A stretch of 64,000 nt of DNA from Nonomuraea fuscirosea (GCF_003001935.1 NZ_PVNG01000035.1:29401-93400); one strand, 5' to 3'. Shown: positions 1 to 8,069, counted from the stretch's first letter. The notes: a model not told the origin generated them from the sequence alone. A program made the numbers and translations.

Positions 1-790
1 ACTTGGTCAGGTCCTCGTCGCGGGAGGTGCCGATGGCGTCCACGCCGCCCGCTTCGAGGGTCTGCGCCCTGGTCTGGCTGTCGGGCAGGATCCTGAACTC
101 GACCTCGTCCAGGTACGGCAGGCCCTGACGCCAGTAGCGCGGGTTGCGGGTGACGACCATGCGGTTGTCCGGCACGTACTCCTTGAAGATGAACGGTCCG
201 GTGCCGACCGGCTTGAGGCTGGCCGCCTTGGGGTCGTTCAGCGAGGCCGGCGGGACGATCATGCCGGTCTGCGTGGACAGGTAGTAGGGGAAGGCCACCC
301 ACGGCTGGTTCAGCACGACCTTGACCGTCATGGGGTCGGCCAGCTCGAACGACTTGATCGGCACGAAGACGGCCGCGGTCAGCGGCGACTTCTTCTGCGC
401 CTCCAGGTTGGCCTTGACGATGTCACCGGTCAGGGACATGCCGTCGGAGAAGGAGATACCCGACCTGACCTTGATGGTCCATTCGTCGTACTTGTCGTTC
501 GGGGTGAGCGACTCGGCCAGGTACGGCTTCCAGTCGCCCTCGGCGTCCACGCTCACCAGCGCTTCGATGATCGTGCCGGCCATGCTGTAGCTCTGTGCCG
601 CGAACTGGTCGGTGATCGGGTTGAACCCGTTGGCGTCCGCGCTGAGCGCGTACACCAGGCGTCCGCCCTGTACGGGCCCGGTCGCGGGCGCGCCCGACTG
701 CGGCGGCCCCGCGACCGGTCGTTGCCCGCTGCAGGCCAGCATCACCGTCGCGGCCAGTAACAACGTGGCCGCCGTCCTCCAGCGTCCCAT
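1..790 (-). CDS. ABC transporter substrate-binding lipoprotein, family 5 (partial, N-terminal part)
   Basis: Peptide/nickel/oligopeptide-type solute-binding protein, expected to be anchored outside the membrane and to feed an ABC importer that lies beyond the window edge. The ATG at 790 opens a reading frame with a lipoprotein signal (LLLAATVMLAC, lipid-attached Cys about residue 20). The mature part shows family 5 hallmarks: GGRLVYAL, then DWKPYLAES, then VGTGPFIFKEY, then NPRYWRQGLPYLDEVEF near residues 220-235. About 263 residues are visible, roughly the first half of a usual 500-560 residue protein; the frame runs off base 1. The gene is divergent from the TetR gene, and the two share a palindromic operator. 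The substrate cannot be told from the sequence. Confidence 0.88.
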   Translation of the reverse strand, partial: MGRWRTAATLLLAATVMLACSGQRPVAGPPQSGAPATGPVQGGRLVYALSADANGFNPITDQFAAQSYSMAGTIIEALVSVDAEGDWKPYLAESLTPNDKYDEWTIKVRSGISFSDGMSLTGDIVKANLEAQKKSPLTAAVFVPIKSFELADPMTVKVVLNQPWVAFPYYLSTQTGMIVPPASLNDPKAASLKPVGTGPFIFKEYVPDNRMVVTRNPRYWRQGLPYLDEVEFRILPDSQTRAQTLEAGGVDAIGTSRDEDLTK

Positions 791-825
791 TCACGCCCTC
801 CTCCCGGCTGATCCCCCGAGAGCAA

Positions 826-851
826 TTTCACCGATAGTACTATCGGTGAAA
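826..851. promoter_or_regulatory. Perfect 26-bp palindrome, probable TetR operator
   Basis: A flawless 26-bp inverted repeat with half-site TTTCACCGATAGT lies between the divergent starts at 790 (binding protein, minus) and 898 (TetR, plus). The size, perfect dyad symmetry and position are typical of TetR-family operators, so the adjacent regulator probably binds here and controls both itself and the transporter. Confidence 0.8.
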
Positions 852-897
852 ATCCGCACAAGTGCCGCGGGAGAATCGTTACGAGGGGAGGGGATCG

Positions 898-1581
898 ATG
901 ACGGACACACGGCTGACCAGAAGCGAGGCCAAGGATCTGACCAGGCGCCGGCTCATCCGCGCCGCGCTGGCGATCCTGGACGAGGAGGGCGAGGCGGGCC
1001 TGTCCACGGTCAAGGTCGCCAAGGCCGCCGGGATCGCGCAGTCCAGCTTCTACGTGCACTTCAAGGACATGCAGGAGCTGCTGCGGGTGCTCGCGGACGA
1101 GGGCGGCGAGCGGCTGTTCGAGGCCATGCGCGCGGCCCGCCGCAAGGCCCGCGAGGCCCCCGACGACCTCGAACGGCACCGCGACACGTTCCGCATCCCG
1201 CTGGTCGCCATCTGCCGCCATCCCGAGCTGCTGCGCATCCAGCTCAGAGCCAGGTACGACCCCTCGTCCTCGCTGCGCGACTTCGCCGTGGCCACGGCGG
1301 CGGCCCACCGCGAGCACCACGCCGCCGACCTGGCCGCGCTCGGCTACACCGCCGACGACGAACGCGACCGGCGGCGGCTGGAGATGATCGCGGAGGGGAT
1401 CAACGCGGCCACCAACGCGCTGGCCATGGGGCACCTGGAGGGGCGCTACCCCGACCTGGACGAGGCCGCCGACATCCTGACGGCCCTGTCCAGGGGCGCC
1501 CTCCGGCTGCTGCGCAGCACGTCGGCGAAGACCACCCCCGCGGAGGCGGACGTGATCAGTGAGCCTCCCGCACGATCCTGA
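898..1581 (+). CDS. TetR family transcriptional regulator
   Basis: A 227-residue regulator. The N-terminal helix-turn-helix (about residues 8-55) reads RRRLIRAALAILDEEG, then STVKVAKAAGIAQSSFYVHFKD, the normal TetR_N pattern with FYxHFxD. The C-terminal two thirds is helical ligand-binding/dimer sequence of the usual length. I chose ATG 898 because GAGGGGAGGGG lies just upstream; a GTG at 862 would run translation through this ribosome site. The gene is divergent from the family 5 binding protein with the 26-bp palindrome between, so local repression of the transporter by TetR, relieved by the imported compound, is the natural inference. Its 3' end overlaps the decayed GH42 remnant on the other strand. 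Confidence 0.9.
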   Translation: MTDTRLTRSEAKDLTRRRLIRAALAILDEEGEAGLSTVKVAKAAGIAQSSFYVHFKDMQELLRVLADEGGERLFEAMRAARRKAREAPDDLERHRDTFRIPLVAICRHPELLRIQLRARYDPSSSLRDFAVATAAAHREHHAADLAALGYTADDERDRRRLEMIAEGINAATNALAMGHLEGRYPDLDEAADILTALSRGALRLLRSTSAKTTPAEADVISEPPARS

Positions 1582-1822
1582 CCGCCCCGGCCGGCACCGT
1601 CAGTGAGCCGTCCACCGGCGTGCCGTCCAGCGTCATGCCCTTGACCGGCCGGCGCCTTGTCCAGGTAGACGGGGGAGCTGGGGCAGAACGCCTGCCGGCT
1701 GCCCGGTCACAGCCGGCGTCCGTCGGCGTCCTCGGGCAGCGCCTCGGGGTGGCGCTGCCCGAACCACGGCGGCGGGGAGGCGGTCGGCGTGGACAGGTGG
1801 GCCCGGATGCCGGCGTCGCGCC
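1556..1822 (-). pseudogene. Remnant of a GH42 beta-galactosidase gene
   Basis: Directly after the oxidoreductase stop, the minus strand encodes pieces of a GH42 beta-galactosidase. First comes RAHLSTPTASPPPWFGQ then HPEALPEDADGRRL, next an in-frame TGA where the family usually has Trp, then PGSRQAFCPSSPVYLDK. That is the conserved N-terminal block around the first catalytic-domain strands. The frame then shifts and about 25 residues of a GH42-like C-terminus follow (TLDGTPVDGSLTVPAGAV, then VRIVREAH and stop). Some 90 codons remain of a family about 650-700 residues long, so the middle was deleted. It shows that a beta-galactosidase once ended this operon. Recognition is from remembered family motifs. 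Confidence 0.7.
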
Positions 1823-3790
1823 TCAGAGCCTCACATCGGCGGCGAGTACCGACACCTCCTCCGCGCTCAGCCTGCCGTCCGCGACGACCGTGACCACCCG
1901 CCGGGTCAGCGTGCCCTCCATGACCAGCGGCGTGTCCCAGGCCAGTGCCTGGCCCACGCCCGGATACTCCTCGACCCGGACGAACCACGGGTCGTCGTCC
2001 GCCTGGACGAAGATCAGCGTCCAGTCCCGGCCTTCCGGCGTGCGGCCCGACAGGGCGATCCACGGCTCCCGGCTGCCGTGCACCGCCCGCTCGTCGCCGG
2101 GGAGCGTGGTGCGGGCGTGGGAGGTGCCGGGGGCGCGCCAGAAGAAGCCGCCGTAACCGGCGCCCGCCCGGCCCTTGGTGGCTGAGCTCTGGATCGTCAG
2201 CGGGGCATCGGTGAGGTTGGTGAGCGTGAACGCGAAGTCCAGCGCCCACGCGGCTCCCACCGGTGGTTCCGCGGCGTCCGGCGTCCAGGCCGTCCCGACC
2301 GGGCGGGCCGTGACCGTGCGTTCCTCGCGGGCCATCAGGCCGGCCGGCCCGATCCACTCGACCTGCTCGGCGAAGCCGCCGTCCTCCAGCCTGGTGAACG
2401 CCACGTGCCGCTGCCGGCCGTGATCCGCCAGCCAGGCCGGCCCCTGGTCCTTGACGTACGTGCGCCCGCCCCAGAAGTTCGCCCCGCCGAGGTCGGAGAT
2501 CGCCACGCCGACGCCCAGGTGGTGCACGTGGTCCTCAGGACGGACCTCGCTCACCTCCACGCCGCCGAGCGTGCGCACCCCGTGCAGGTAGGGGCGGGGC
2601 GAGTCGGTGGCGGGCAGGTCCGGACGCCAGTCGTAGGCGGCCACCTCGCGGCCCGACACCAGCAGCTCCACCCGCGTCCACGCCGCGCCCAGCTCCGAGT
2701 AGAGCGCCAGCTCCCTGGCGCTGAGGTCGGTCAGCCCGACCGCGCCGGGCAGCACCCGGCCGGTCACCTCGCCCGTCTCGTCCCGGTGCACGATCTGGTG
2801 CCGCTCGGGGATCGGCACCGGTTCAGGGGCCAGCCGGATCGCGTCCAGCACGCGGGTGAACCGTTCGGTGCCGGCCAGCGGCACCAGCAGCTCCGCGCCC
2901 GTGCGCGCGTGGTCGATGAGGTTCTCCAGCAGGCCCGTCCGCTCGTACGTGGTCGTCGTGACCGAGCCGTCCGCCCGTTCCACCGTGAGCCGGTCCTGCG
3001 TGTAGTGAAGCGTGGCGTGGCCCGCGTCGCCGTGCACGGTCACGTAGGGCTCGTGCCGCGGCTGCTCGTCGGGCGCGCACAACGTCACCGCGATCGTGAT
3101 CGTCAGCCCGTCCTCCAGCCGGACGCGCAGGCAGGAGGTGTCGTCCGACTCGATCGGGTTCGCGTGGTAGAGCTCGGTCTCGATCTCCGCGATCGGAGCG
3201 TCGGAAACGGCCAGCGCGGTCGCGACGGCGTGCGCGAACGGGTTCGTCAGCGCGCCGTCCATCACGTCCACGCCGTTCAGCCGGCGCCGGCCCGCCCAGG
3301 GGGAGCGGGTGAAGTAGGAGGCGGGACGCGCCCAGGCGCCCGCGCCGCCGATGCCGCGCACCCGGCCGAGCGCGCCGCTCGCGATCAGCTCGCGCAGCGC
3401 CTGGACGGCCGTCGAACCGAGCGACTGGAACCCGACCTGGCAGGCCAGCCCGGTCTCCGCGACCGCCGCGGCGATCCTGCGGTGCTCGCCGGGGCTCGGC
3501 GCCGGGGGCTTCTCCAGCAGCACGTGCGAGCCGGCCCGCAGCGCGGTCACCGCGAGGTCGGCGTGCGTGTCGATCGGCGTGCAGACGATGGTGAACTCCG
3601 CGCCCGTCTTGGCGATCAGCTCGCCCAGGTCGGACGACTGCGGCGGCGCGGCGAAGTCCACCGCCACGGGCCGCAGGTCGCAGATCCCGGCCAACGTGAT
3701 CAGCCCGCGCCCGCTCAGCTCGCGCAGGATGCCCAGATGGTGCTGCCCGTGCCCCTGGGCTCCGGCCAGCACGACCTTCGCCGGCGTCAT
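1823..3790 (-). CDS. Gfo/Idh/MocA oxidoreductase fused to a DUF6807 (PmoA-like) domain
   Basis: A 655-residue two-domain protein. Residues 1-about 320 form a Gfo/Idh/MocA NAD(P)-dependent oxidoreductase: Rossmann start KVVLAGAQGHG, VCTPIDTHADLA, and the EKPPAP strand-loop near residue 95. Residues about 345-655 look like DUF6807, the family often mis-named methane oxygenase PmoA: HHLGVGVA and GANFWGGRTYV, then DNPW-like DDPWFVRVEEYPG near the end. Such domains occur in carbohydrate-utilisation clusters; their chemistry is unclear to me. The ATG at 3790 overlaps the preceding TGA (ATGA), so it is translationally coupled to the enolase-superfamily gene. It is probably cytoplasmic, having no signal peptide. 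The fusion may couple sugar oxidation to an unknown step. Confidence 0.82.
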   Translation of the reverse strand: MTPAKVVLAGAQGHGQHHLGILRELSGRGLITLAGICDLRPVAVDFAAPPQSSDLGELIAKTGAEFTIVCTPIDTHADLAVTALRAGSHVLLEKPPAPSPGEHRRIAAAVAETGLACQVGFQSLGSTAVQALRELIASGALGRVRGIGGAGAWARPASYFTRSPWAGRRRLNGVDVMDGALTNPFAHAVATALAVSDAPIAEIETELYHANPIESDDTSCLRVRLEDGLTITIAVTLCAPDEQPRHEPYVTVHGDAGHATLHYTQDRLTVERADGSVTTTTYERTGLLENLIDHARTGAELLVPLAGTERFTRVLDAIRLAPEPVPIPERHQIVHRDETGEVTGRVLPGAVGLTDLSARELALYSELGAAWTRVELLVSGREVAAYDWRPDLPATDSPRPYLHGVRTLGGVEVSEVRPEDHVHHLGVGVAISDLGGANFWGGRTYVKDQGPAWLADHGRQRHVAFTRLEDGGFAEQVEWIGPAGLMAREERTVTARPVGTAWTPDAAEPPVGAAWALDFAFTLTNLTDAPLTIQSSATKGRAGAGYGGFFWRAPGTSHARTTLPGDERAVHGSREPWIALSGRTPEGRDWTLIFVQADDDPWFVRVEEYPGVGQALAWDTPLVMEGTLTRRVVTVVADGRLSAEEVSVLAADVRL

Positions 3791-4842
3791 GACGACCACC
3801 TCAGCCCGAGCCCGGCCCCGCCGCTCGCCCGCAGCACACCGCCGGAGATCTCCACCGGGTACGGCTCCGCCAGCAGCCCCAGCCGCCCGAACGAGGCGTC
3901 CTCCACGTCCTCCACCATCGACGGCAGCGGCAGGGCCAGGGCGAGCTGCCCCGACACCTCGCTCAGCAGGTGCGGATAGACCGGCACGTCGTAGGTCCTG
4001 GCCAGCTCCGCGATCCGCAGGAACGGCGTGATGCCGCCGACCCGCACCACGTTCGGCTGGACCACGTCGCACGCGCCCGCCGCCAGCAGGTCGCGGAAGC
4101 CGTACGTGGTGTAGACGTTCTCGCCCACCGCGATCGGCACGTCGACGGAGCGGCGCAGCTCCACGTGCCCGGCGACGTCGTCGGCGGGCAGCGGCTCCTC
4201 GATCCAGTGCGGGTCGAACTCGCGCAGCGCGGCCAGCGCCCGCCGCGCCCTGTGCAGGTCCCAGCGCTGGTTCGCGTCGATCATCAGCAGCCGGTCGGGG
4301 CCGATCACCGCGCGCACCGCGGCCACCCGGGCCACGTCCTCGGCCAGGTCCGGCCGGCCCACCTTGATCTTGACGCCCCGGTATCCGGCCGCGACCCAGC
4401 GCCCGGCCTGCTCGACCAGCTCCTCCAGCGAGTAGTGCAGGTTGACGCCGCTGCCGTACACGGGCAGCTCGTCGCGCCGGCGGCCGAGCACGTCGGGCAG
4501 CGCCTCGCCGCCGCAGCGCAGGTCCCACAGCGCCAGGTCGACGCCGGCCAGCGCGACCGTGGTGATCCCGCCGGGGCCCGCCTCGCGCAGGTGCCGCCAC
4601 AGGCGGTCCCACACCACCTCGGGGTGGGCGGGCAGCCCGATCAGCGCCTCGCGCAGGTCGTGGTCGAGCAGCGCCCGCACCGCGTGCGCGCCGATCTGCG
4701 GCGTCCACGAGAACCCGGTGCCGGTCCGCCCGTCGGCGAGCGTGACGTGGGTGACGATCACGTGGTTGGCCGGCACGTCCGCGCCCCACGGACGCGGCAG
4801 CGCCGCGGTGCGCAGCTCGGTGCGCAGGTTCGCGATGGTCAT
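3787..4842 (-). CDS. Mandelate racemase/muconate lactonizing enzyme family, sugar-acid dehydratase-like
   Basis: A 351-residue enolase-superfamily enzyme, full length. Visible active-site residues: K158-x-K160 (VKIKVG), metal ligands D189 (IDANQRW), E215 (EEPL) and E241 (GEN), and H291 (YPHLLSE). The segments GTGFSW, DANQRWD and RVGGITPFL resemble the talarate/galactarate dehydratase branch, which removes water from a C6 aldaric acid to give 5-keto-4-deoxyglucarate. At the position where the His partner Asp normally sits (QPD) there is Asn264 (QPN), a change worth noting. ATGA-type overlaps with the genes on both sides show tight coupling. With the DapA-like dehydratase just upstream it forms consecutive steps of an oxidative uronate/aldarate pathway; the exact substrate is not proven. 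Confidence 0.85.
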   Translation of the reverse strand: MTIANLRTELRTAALPRPWGADVPANHVIVTHVTLADGRTGTGFSWTPQIGAHAVRALLDHDLREALIGLPAHPEVVWDRLWRHLREAGPGGITTVALAGVDLALWDLRCGGEALPDVLGRRRDELPVYGSGVNLHYSLEELVEQAGRWVAAGYRGVKIKVGRPDLAEDVARVAAVRAVIGPDRLLMIDANQRWDLHRARRALAALREFDPHWIEEPLPADDVAGHVELRRSVDVPIAVGENVYTTYGFRDLLAAGACDVVQPNVVRVGGITPFLRIAELARTYDVPVYPHLLSEVSGQLALALPLPSMVEDVEDASFGRLGLLAEPYPVEISGGVLRASGGAGLGLRWSS

Positions 4843-5711
4843 GACGCCACCCGTTCCAGCCCGGTCTTGATCAGCGCCTCCAGCTCCTCCAGGTGCTCGC
4901 CGCTCACCTCCACCAGCGGCGGGCGTACGGCGCCCACGTCCAGGCCGCGCAGCCGGACGCCGGCCTTGACCAGCGAGACGGGGTAGCCGGGGACCTTGCC
5001 GCGCAGGCGGACGAGCGGGGCGTAGAACTCGGTGAGCAGCCGCTCCTCGCCGTTCAGGTAGGCCAGGGCGATCTCGGGCGCGAAGGCGAACACCGCGCTG
5101 GAGTACAGCTCGACCCCGAGGCCCCGGTAGGCGGGCATGGTCAGCTCGGCCGTCGGCAGCCCGTTGAAGAACAGGAAGTCCGGGTACGACTCGCGTACGG
5201 CGAGCACGATGCGCTGCATCCGGTCGATGTCGCCCACGCCGTCCTTGAGCCCGATCACCCCGGGCAGACCCGCCAGCGCGACCGCGGCCTCCGGTTCGAG
5301 CACCACCGAGCCGCGCTGGTAGATGATCACCGGCAGCACCTCGGCCACCGCCCGCACGTACGCCTCGAAGCCGTGCCCCGGCCCCTGGGCCAGGTACGGC
5401 GGCATCAGCAGCAGCCCGTCCGCGCCGGCCTCCCTGGCGGCCCGCGCCTGGTTCAGCGCGGCGCCGAGCGGCCCGCCCGCGCCCGCGAACACCGGCACCC
5501 GGCCCGCCACGACCTCGGTGGCCACCCGCACTGCCCGCGCGTGCTCGGACTCCGACAGCGCGGAGAACTCGCCCGTGCCGCAGGCCGCGAACACGCCGCC
5601 CGGACCGTGCTCCATCCCCCGCCGCACGTGCTCGGCCAGCACCTCCTCGGCGAGCGCGCCGCCGGCGTCGAAGGGGGTCACGGGAAAGAACAGCACACCG
5701 CTGAGATTCAC
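4839..5711 (-). CDS. DapA-family aldolase/dehydratase, probable 5-dehydro-4-deoxyglucarate dehydratase
   Basis: A 290-residue TIM-barrel class I lyase of the dihydrodipicolinate synthase superfamily. It opens FFPVTPFD and has FAACGTGEFSALS (residues 41-53), the variant typical of KdgD, which dehydrates and decarboxylates 5-keto-4-deoxyglucarate to 2,5-dioxopentanoate. The Schiff-base lysine is K156 (IGLKDG) and the catalytic tyrosine Y131 (IIYQR). I chose GTG 5711 because AAGGAG lies 6 nt upstream; an upstream ATG at 5768 would add residues unlike the family. Its stop overlaps the next ATG by 4 nt. It is the second gene of the minus-strand operon, 106 bp after the sugar dehydrogenase gene. 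Confidence 0.85.
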   Translation of the reverse strand: MNLSGVLFFPVTPFDAGGALAEEVLAEHVRRGMEHGPGGVFAACGTGEFSALSESEHARAVRVATEVVAGRVPVFAGAGGPLGAALNQARAAREAGADGLLLMPPYLAQGPGHGFEAYVRAVAEVLPVIIYQRGSVVLEPEAAVALAGLPGVIGLKDGVGDIDRMQRIVLAVRESYPDFLFFNGLPTAELTMPAYRGLGVELYSSAVFAFAPEIALAYLNGEERLLTEFYAPLVRLRGKVPGYPVSLVKAGVRLRGLDVGAVRPPLVEVSGEHLEELEALIKTGLERVAS

Positions 5712-5817
5712 GGAATCTCCTTGAGAATAGAAACCCCGGCCTTGTGGGCGGGACGGAAAGTCGGACATGTGCCGATGGAACCCTCGCGGGAGGCCGGACA
5801 GGTGCCGCCGAATCCCC

Positions 5818-6744
5818 TCACGGGTGGCTGTGCGGGTCGGCCGCCCCGAGGAGAGGGGAATCGTCCTTCAGCTCGGTGCGCCAGCTGCGCTTGGGCTGCC
5901 AGCCGAGCAGGCGCTCCGCCTTGGCGGTCGAGAAGGCGGGCGCGGTGCCGGTGAGCCCGGCCGCGAACGGCTCGGTGCCGGGCACGACCTGGGGGAGCAG
6001 GTCCGCCAGCGGCTTCCTGGCCAGCGCGTCGGCGGCGCCGGCGAAGAAGATCTCGCCGTTCGGCAGCTCGGGCAGCGCCTCGCTGAGCACGCCGATCATC
6101 TCGGCGGCGTCGCGCGAGTCGATGTAGTTGAACAGCGACACCCCGCCCAGCTCGGGCCGGTCGAGCCGCTCCCGCACCGTGTGACCGGCCTGCGTCGGCG
6201 CGCCCGCCCACTCCTCGGGCGGGATCACGAAGCACGGCCGCACCGCGGCCAGCTTGGTCTTCCCCGCGCGGGCGAAGGCCCGCATCGTCTGCTCGGCGGT
6301 CACCTTGGACAGGTTGTACGCGTTCCACGGCAGAACAGGATGTTCCTCATCGATCGGCAGGTACTGCGGCGCCCAGCCGCCCGGCGCGCCGTACCCCATG
6401 ACGGTGGGACTGCTGGCCACCACCACGCCGGGCACGCCCAGGGCCACCGCCGCCTCGCACACGTTGAACGCGAGCCGGGTGTTGACCTTGAAGATGACCG
6501 ATTCGGGGTAACTGAACGGGGTGGCGATCGCGGCGAGGTGGATCACCGACTCCGGCCGGAACCTGGCGATCACCTCGAACGTCTCACCCGTGTCGGTGAG
6601 ATCGGCCGGTAACGTGACGGCCGCCTCCGCCGGGGTGCCCGGGGCGCGGTCCACGCCGATGACCTCGTGCCCGGCCGCCGCGAGCGTGCTGACCACGCTG
6701 CGGCCGAGGCGTCCTGCGCTTCCGGTGACGAGGACTCTGCTCAC
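5818..6744 (-). CDS. NAD-dependent epimerase/dehydratase family protein (uronate dehydrogenase-like role likely)
   Basis: An extended short-chain dehydrogenase of 308 residues. The nucleotide-binding motif GSAGRLG is at residues 8-14, followed by VDRA, LAAIA and the catalytic pair Y143-x3-K147 (YNLSK) with SSP before it. I chose GTG 6744 because GAAGGAG lies upstream; a more distal ATG at 6780 would place the operator inside the gene. It is the first gene of the minus operon, and a TGCAA-N4-TTGCA box sits 22 bp before its start. Since the next two enzymes act on aldaric acids, oxidation of a hexuronate to its aldarolactone is the most economical role, but other NAD-dependent sugar oxidations are possible. 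Confidence 0.78.
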   Translation of the reverse strand: MSRVLVTGSAGRLGRSVVSTLAAAGHEVIGVDRAPGTPAEAAVTLPADLTDTGETFEVIARFRPESVIHLAAIATPFSYPESVIFKVNTRLAFNVCEAAVALGVPGVVVASSPTVMGYGAPGGWAPQYLPIDEEHPVLPWNAYNLSKVTAEQTMRAFARAGKTKLAAVRPCFVIPPEEWAGAPTQAGHTVRERLDRPELGGVSLFNYIDSRDAAEMIGVLSEALPELPNGEIFFAGAADALARKPLADLLPQVVPGTEPFAAGLTGTAPAFSTAKAERLLGWQPKRSWRTELKDDSPLLGAADPHSHP

Positions 6745-6765
6745 CGTGAGGGGCTCCTTCAAGAC

Positions 6766-6779
6766 TGCAAACAGTTGCA
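6766..6779. promoter_or_regulatory. LacI-type operator box 1 (TGCAA-N4-TTGCA)
   Basis: TGCAAACAGTTGCA, a perfect 5-bp-arm inverted repeat, lies 22 bp before the start of the minus-strand catabolic operon. It is the most symmetrical of four related boxes around the LacI gene. Confidence 0.75.
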
Positions 6780-6895
6780 CTAAACCTTCGGGTCAGCAAG
6801 GGTGAGGCGTCAAGAGGTGATTTCGTCACCGGCCGTCTAGCTGGGGGTTCCCGGCGAGGTCGGGCGGCAAGCGCTTTCACCGACTTCCCAGTGTC

Positions 6896-6909
6896 TGCAA
6901 GCGGTTGCG
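6896..6909. promoter_or_regulatory. LacI-type operator box 2
   Basis: TGCAAGCGGTTGCG, one mismatch in the arm, ends 15 bp before the chosen LacI start. It suggests autoregulation of the LacI gene. Confidence 0.65.
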
Positions 6910-6923
6910 TTAGGGTGTGCGAC

Positions 6924-7877
6924 GTGACAGTGACGATTCGTGATGTGGCCAGAGCGTCCGGGGTCCATGTGTCGACCGTGTCCCGGACCTTCTCCGCGCC
7001 CCACATGGTGAACGCCGCCACCCGCTCCAGGGTGCTCACGGTGGCCGAGGAACTGGGGTACCGGCCCAACCGGGCGGCCAGGGCGCTCACGACCGGGCGC
7101 ACCCACAATCTCGGCCTGATCGTGGCCGACATCGCCAACCCGTTCTTCCCGCCGCTGATCAAGGCGGCCCACGCGGCGGCCCGCCAGCGCGACTACCACC
7201 TGTTCGTGGCCGACACCGACGAGGAGCCGGCCGCGGAGGAGGAGCTGGTGCAGGCGTTCTCCAAGCAGGTGGACGGCGTGGTGCTGTGCAGCCCGCGCTC
7301 GTCCAACAAGGCGCTCGAACGGCTGGCCGAGCGGGTGCCGTTCGTGGTGATCAACCGGCGGCTGCGCGGCGCGGCCACCGTGCTGATGGACGTGGGTCAC
7401 GGCGCCAGGCTGGCGGTCGAGCACCTGGCCGGGCTCGGCCACACCCGGGTCGCGCTGGTGTCGGGGCCGGCCGGCTCGTGGACGAGCGCCGAGATCCGCA
7501 CGGCCGCCGAGCAGGTGCCGGGCGTCGATCTCGTCGTCGTCGGCCCCAACGCGCCCACCGAGCGCGGCGGGTACGCCGCGGCGGCCCGCCTGCGGGACTC
7601 GGGGGTGACCGGCGTGCTGGCCTACAACGACCTGGTCGCGATCGGCCTCATCGAGGGGCTCGGCGACCTCGGGCTGAGCGTGCCGGGGGACGTGAGCGTG
7701 GTGGGCATCGACGATATCGTTCCCGGGCGGCTGAACCGGCCGAAGCTCACCACGGTCGCCATGCCCACGGCCGCCGCCGGGCGGCTGGCGGTCGATCTGC
7801 TCATCCAGGAGGTGACGGCCACCACGTCGCTGGAGACCCGCCTCGTCATCAGGGACTCCACCGCGGCTCCACGATAG
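6924..7877 (+). CDS. LacI family transcriptional regulator of the sugar-acid locus
   Basis: A 317-residue LacI/GalR regulator. The helix-turn-helix is at the extreme N-terminus (TIRDVARASGVHVSTVSRTFSAP), followed by the hinge and a periplasmic-binding-like effector domain (NLGLIVADIANPFFPPLIK, VDGVVLCSPR, LAGLGHTRVALVSG, GVLAYNDLVAIGLI). Several GTG codons are in frame (6915, 6924, 6930); no Shine-Dalgarno is seen, so a leaderless start is likely, and I took 6924. It stands between the divergent catabolic and transport operons. Four TGCAA-N4-TTG boxes lie around it: before the minus operon, before itself, and two before the permease gene. It is therefore the probable repressor of the whole uptake and oxidation system. 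Confidence 0.9.
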   Translation: MTVTIRDVARASGVHVSTVSRTFSAPHMVNAATRSRVLTVAEELGYRPNRAARALTTGRTHNLGLIVADIANPFFPPLIKAAHAAARQRDYHLFVADTDEEPAAEEELVQAFSKQVDGVVLCSPRSSNKALERLAERVPFVVINRRLRGAATVLMDVGHGARLAVEHLAGLGHTRVALVSGPAGSWTSAEIRTAAEQVPGVDLVVVGPNAPTERGGYAAAARLRDSGVTGVLAYNDLVAIGLIEGLGDLGLSVPGDVSVVGIDDIVPGRLNRPKLTTVAMPTAAAGRLAVDLLIQEVTATTSLETRLVIRDSTAAPR

Positions 7878-7884
7878 CGGGCTC

Positions 7885-7898
7885 TGCAAACGGTTGTA
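7885..7898. promoter_or_regulatory. LacI-type operator box 3
   Basis: TGCAAACGGTTGTA lies 7 bp after the LacI stop and about 170 bp before the first permease gene. It is part of the control region for the transport operon. Confidence 0.65.
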
Positions 7899-7994
7899 CT
7901 AAATCGGATCGTAACTCATCTGACTTATTGGCGGGACGGGCGTGCTAGCAGGGGAAACGCGGTCGCGATATATCGGTAACGGCTATGTAACGTC

Positions 7995-8008
7995 TGCAAA
8001 GGGTTGAC
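7995..8008. promoter_or_regulatory. LacI-type operator box 4
   Basis: TGCAAAGGGTTGAC, a weaker match, lies about 60 bp before the permease start. Spaced 110 bp from box 3, it could allow looping or cooperative repression. Confidence 0.5.
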
Positions 8009-8069
8009 GGAACTTTCCTGCCAGCTATAGGAAAGCGCTATCCATTCGCTTATTGCCGGAAGGTCCGTG

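Noticed and set aside
1823..4789. A single 988-residue minus-strand protein
   Set aside because: The frame is open through the enolase-superfamily gene by chance. The first 330 residues are Ala/Arg/Gly shadow sequence; the real gene starts at ATG 3790 in an ATGA overlap.
6866..6880. AAGCGCTTTC as a further LacI operator
   Set aside because: It has the AAGCGCTT core of some LacI/CcpA sites but does not fit the TGCAA-N4-TTG pattern of the four better boxes. A similar AAAGCGCT at 8033-8040 is not symmetrical.
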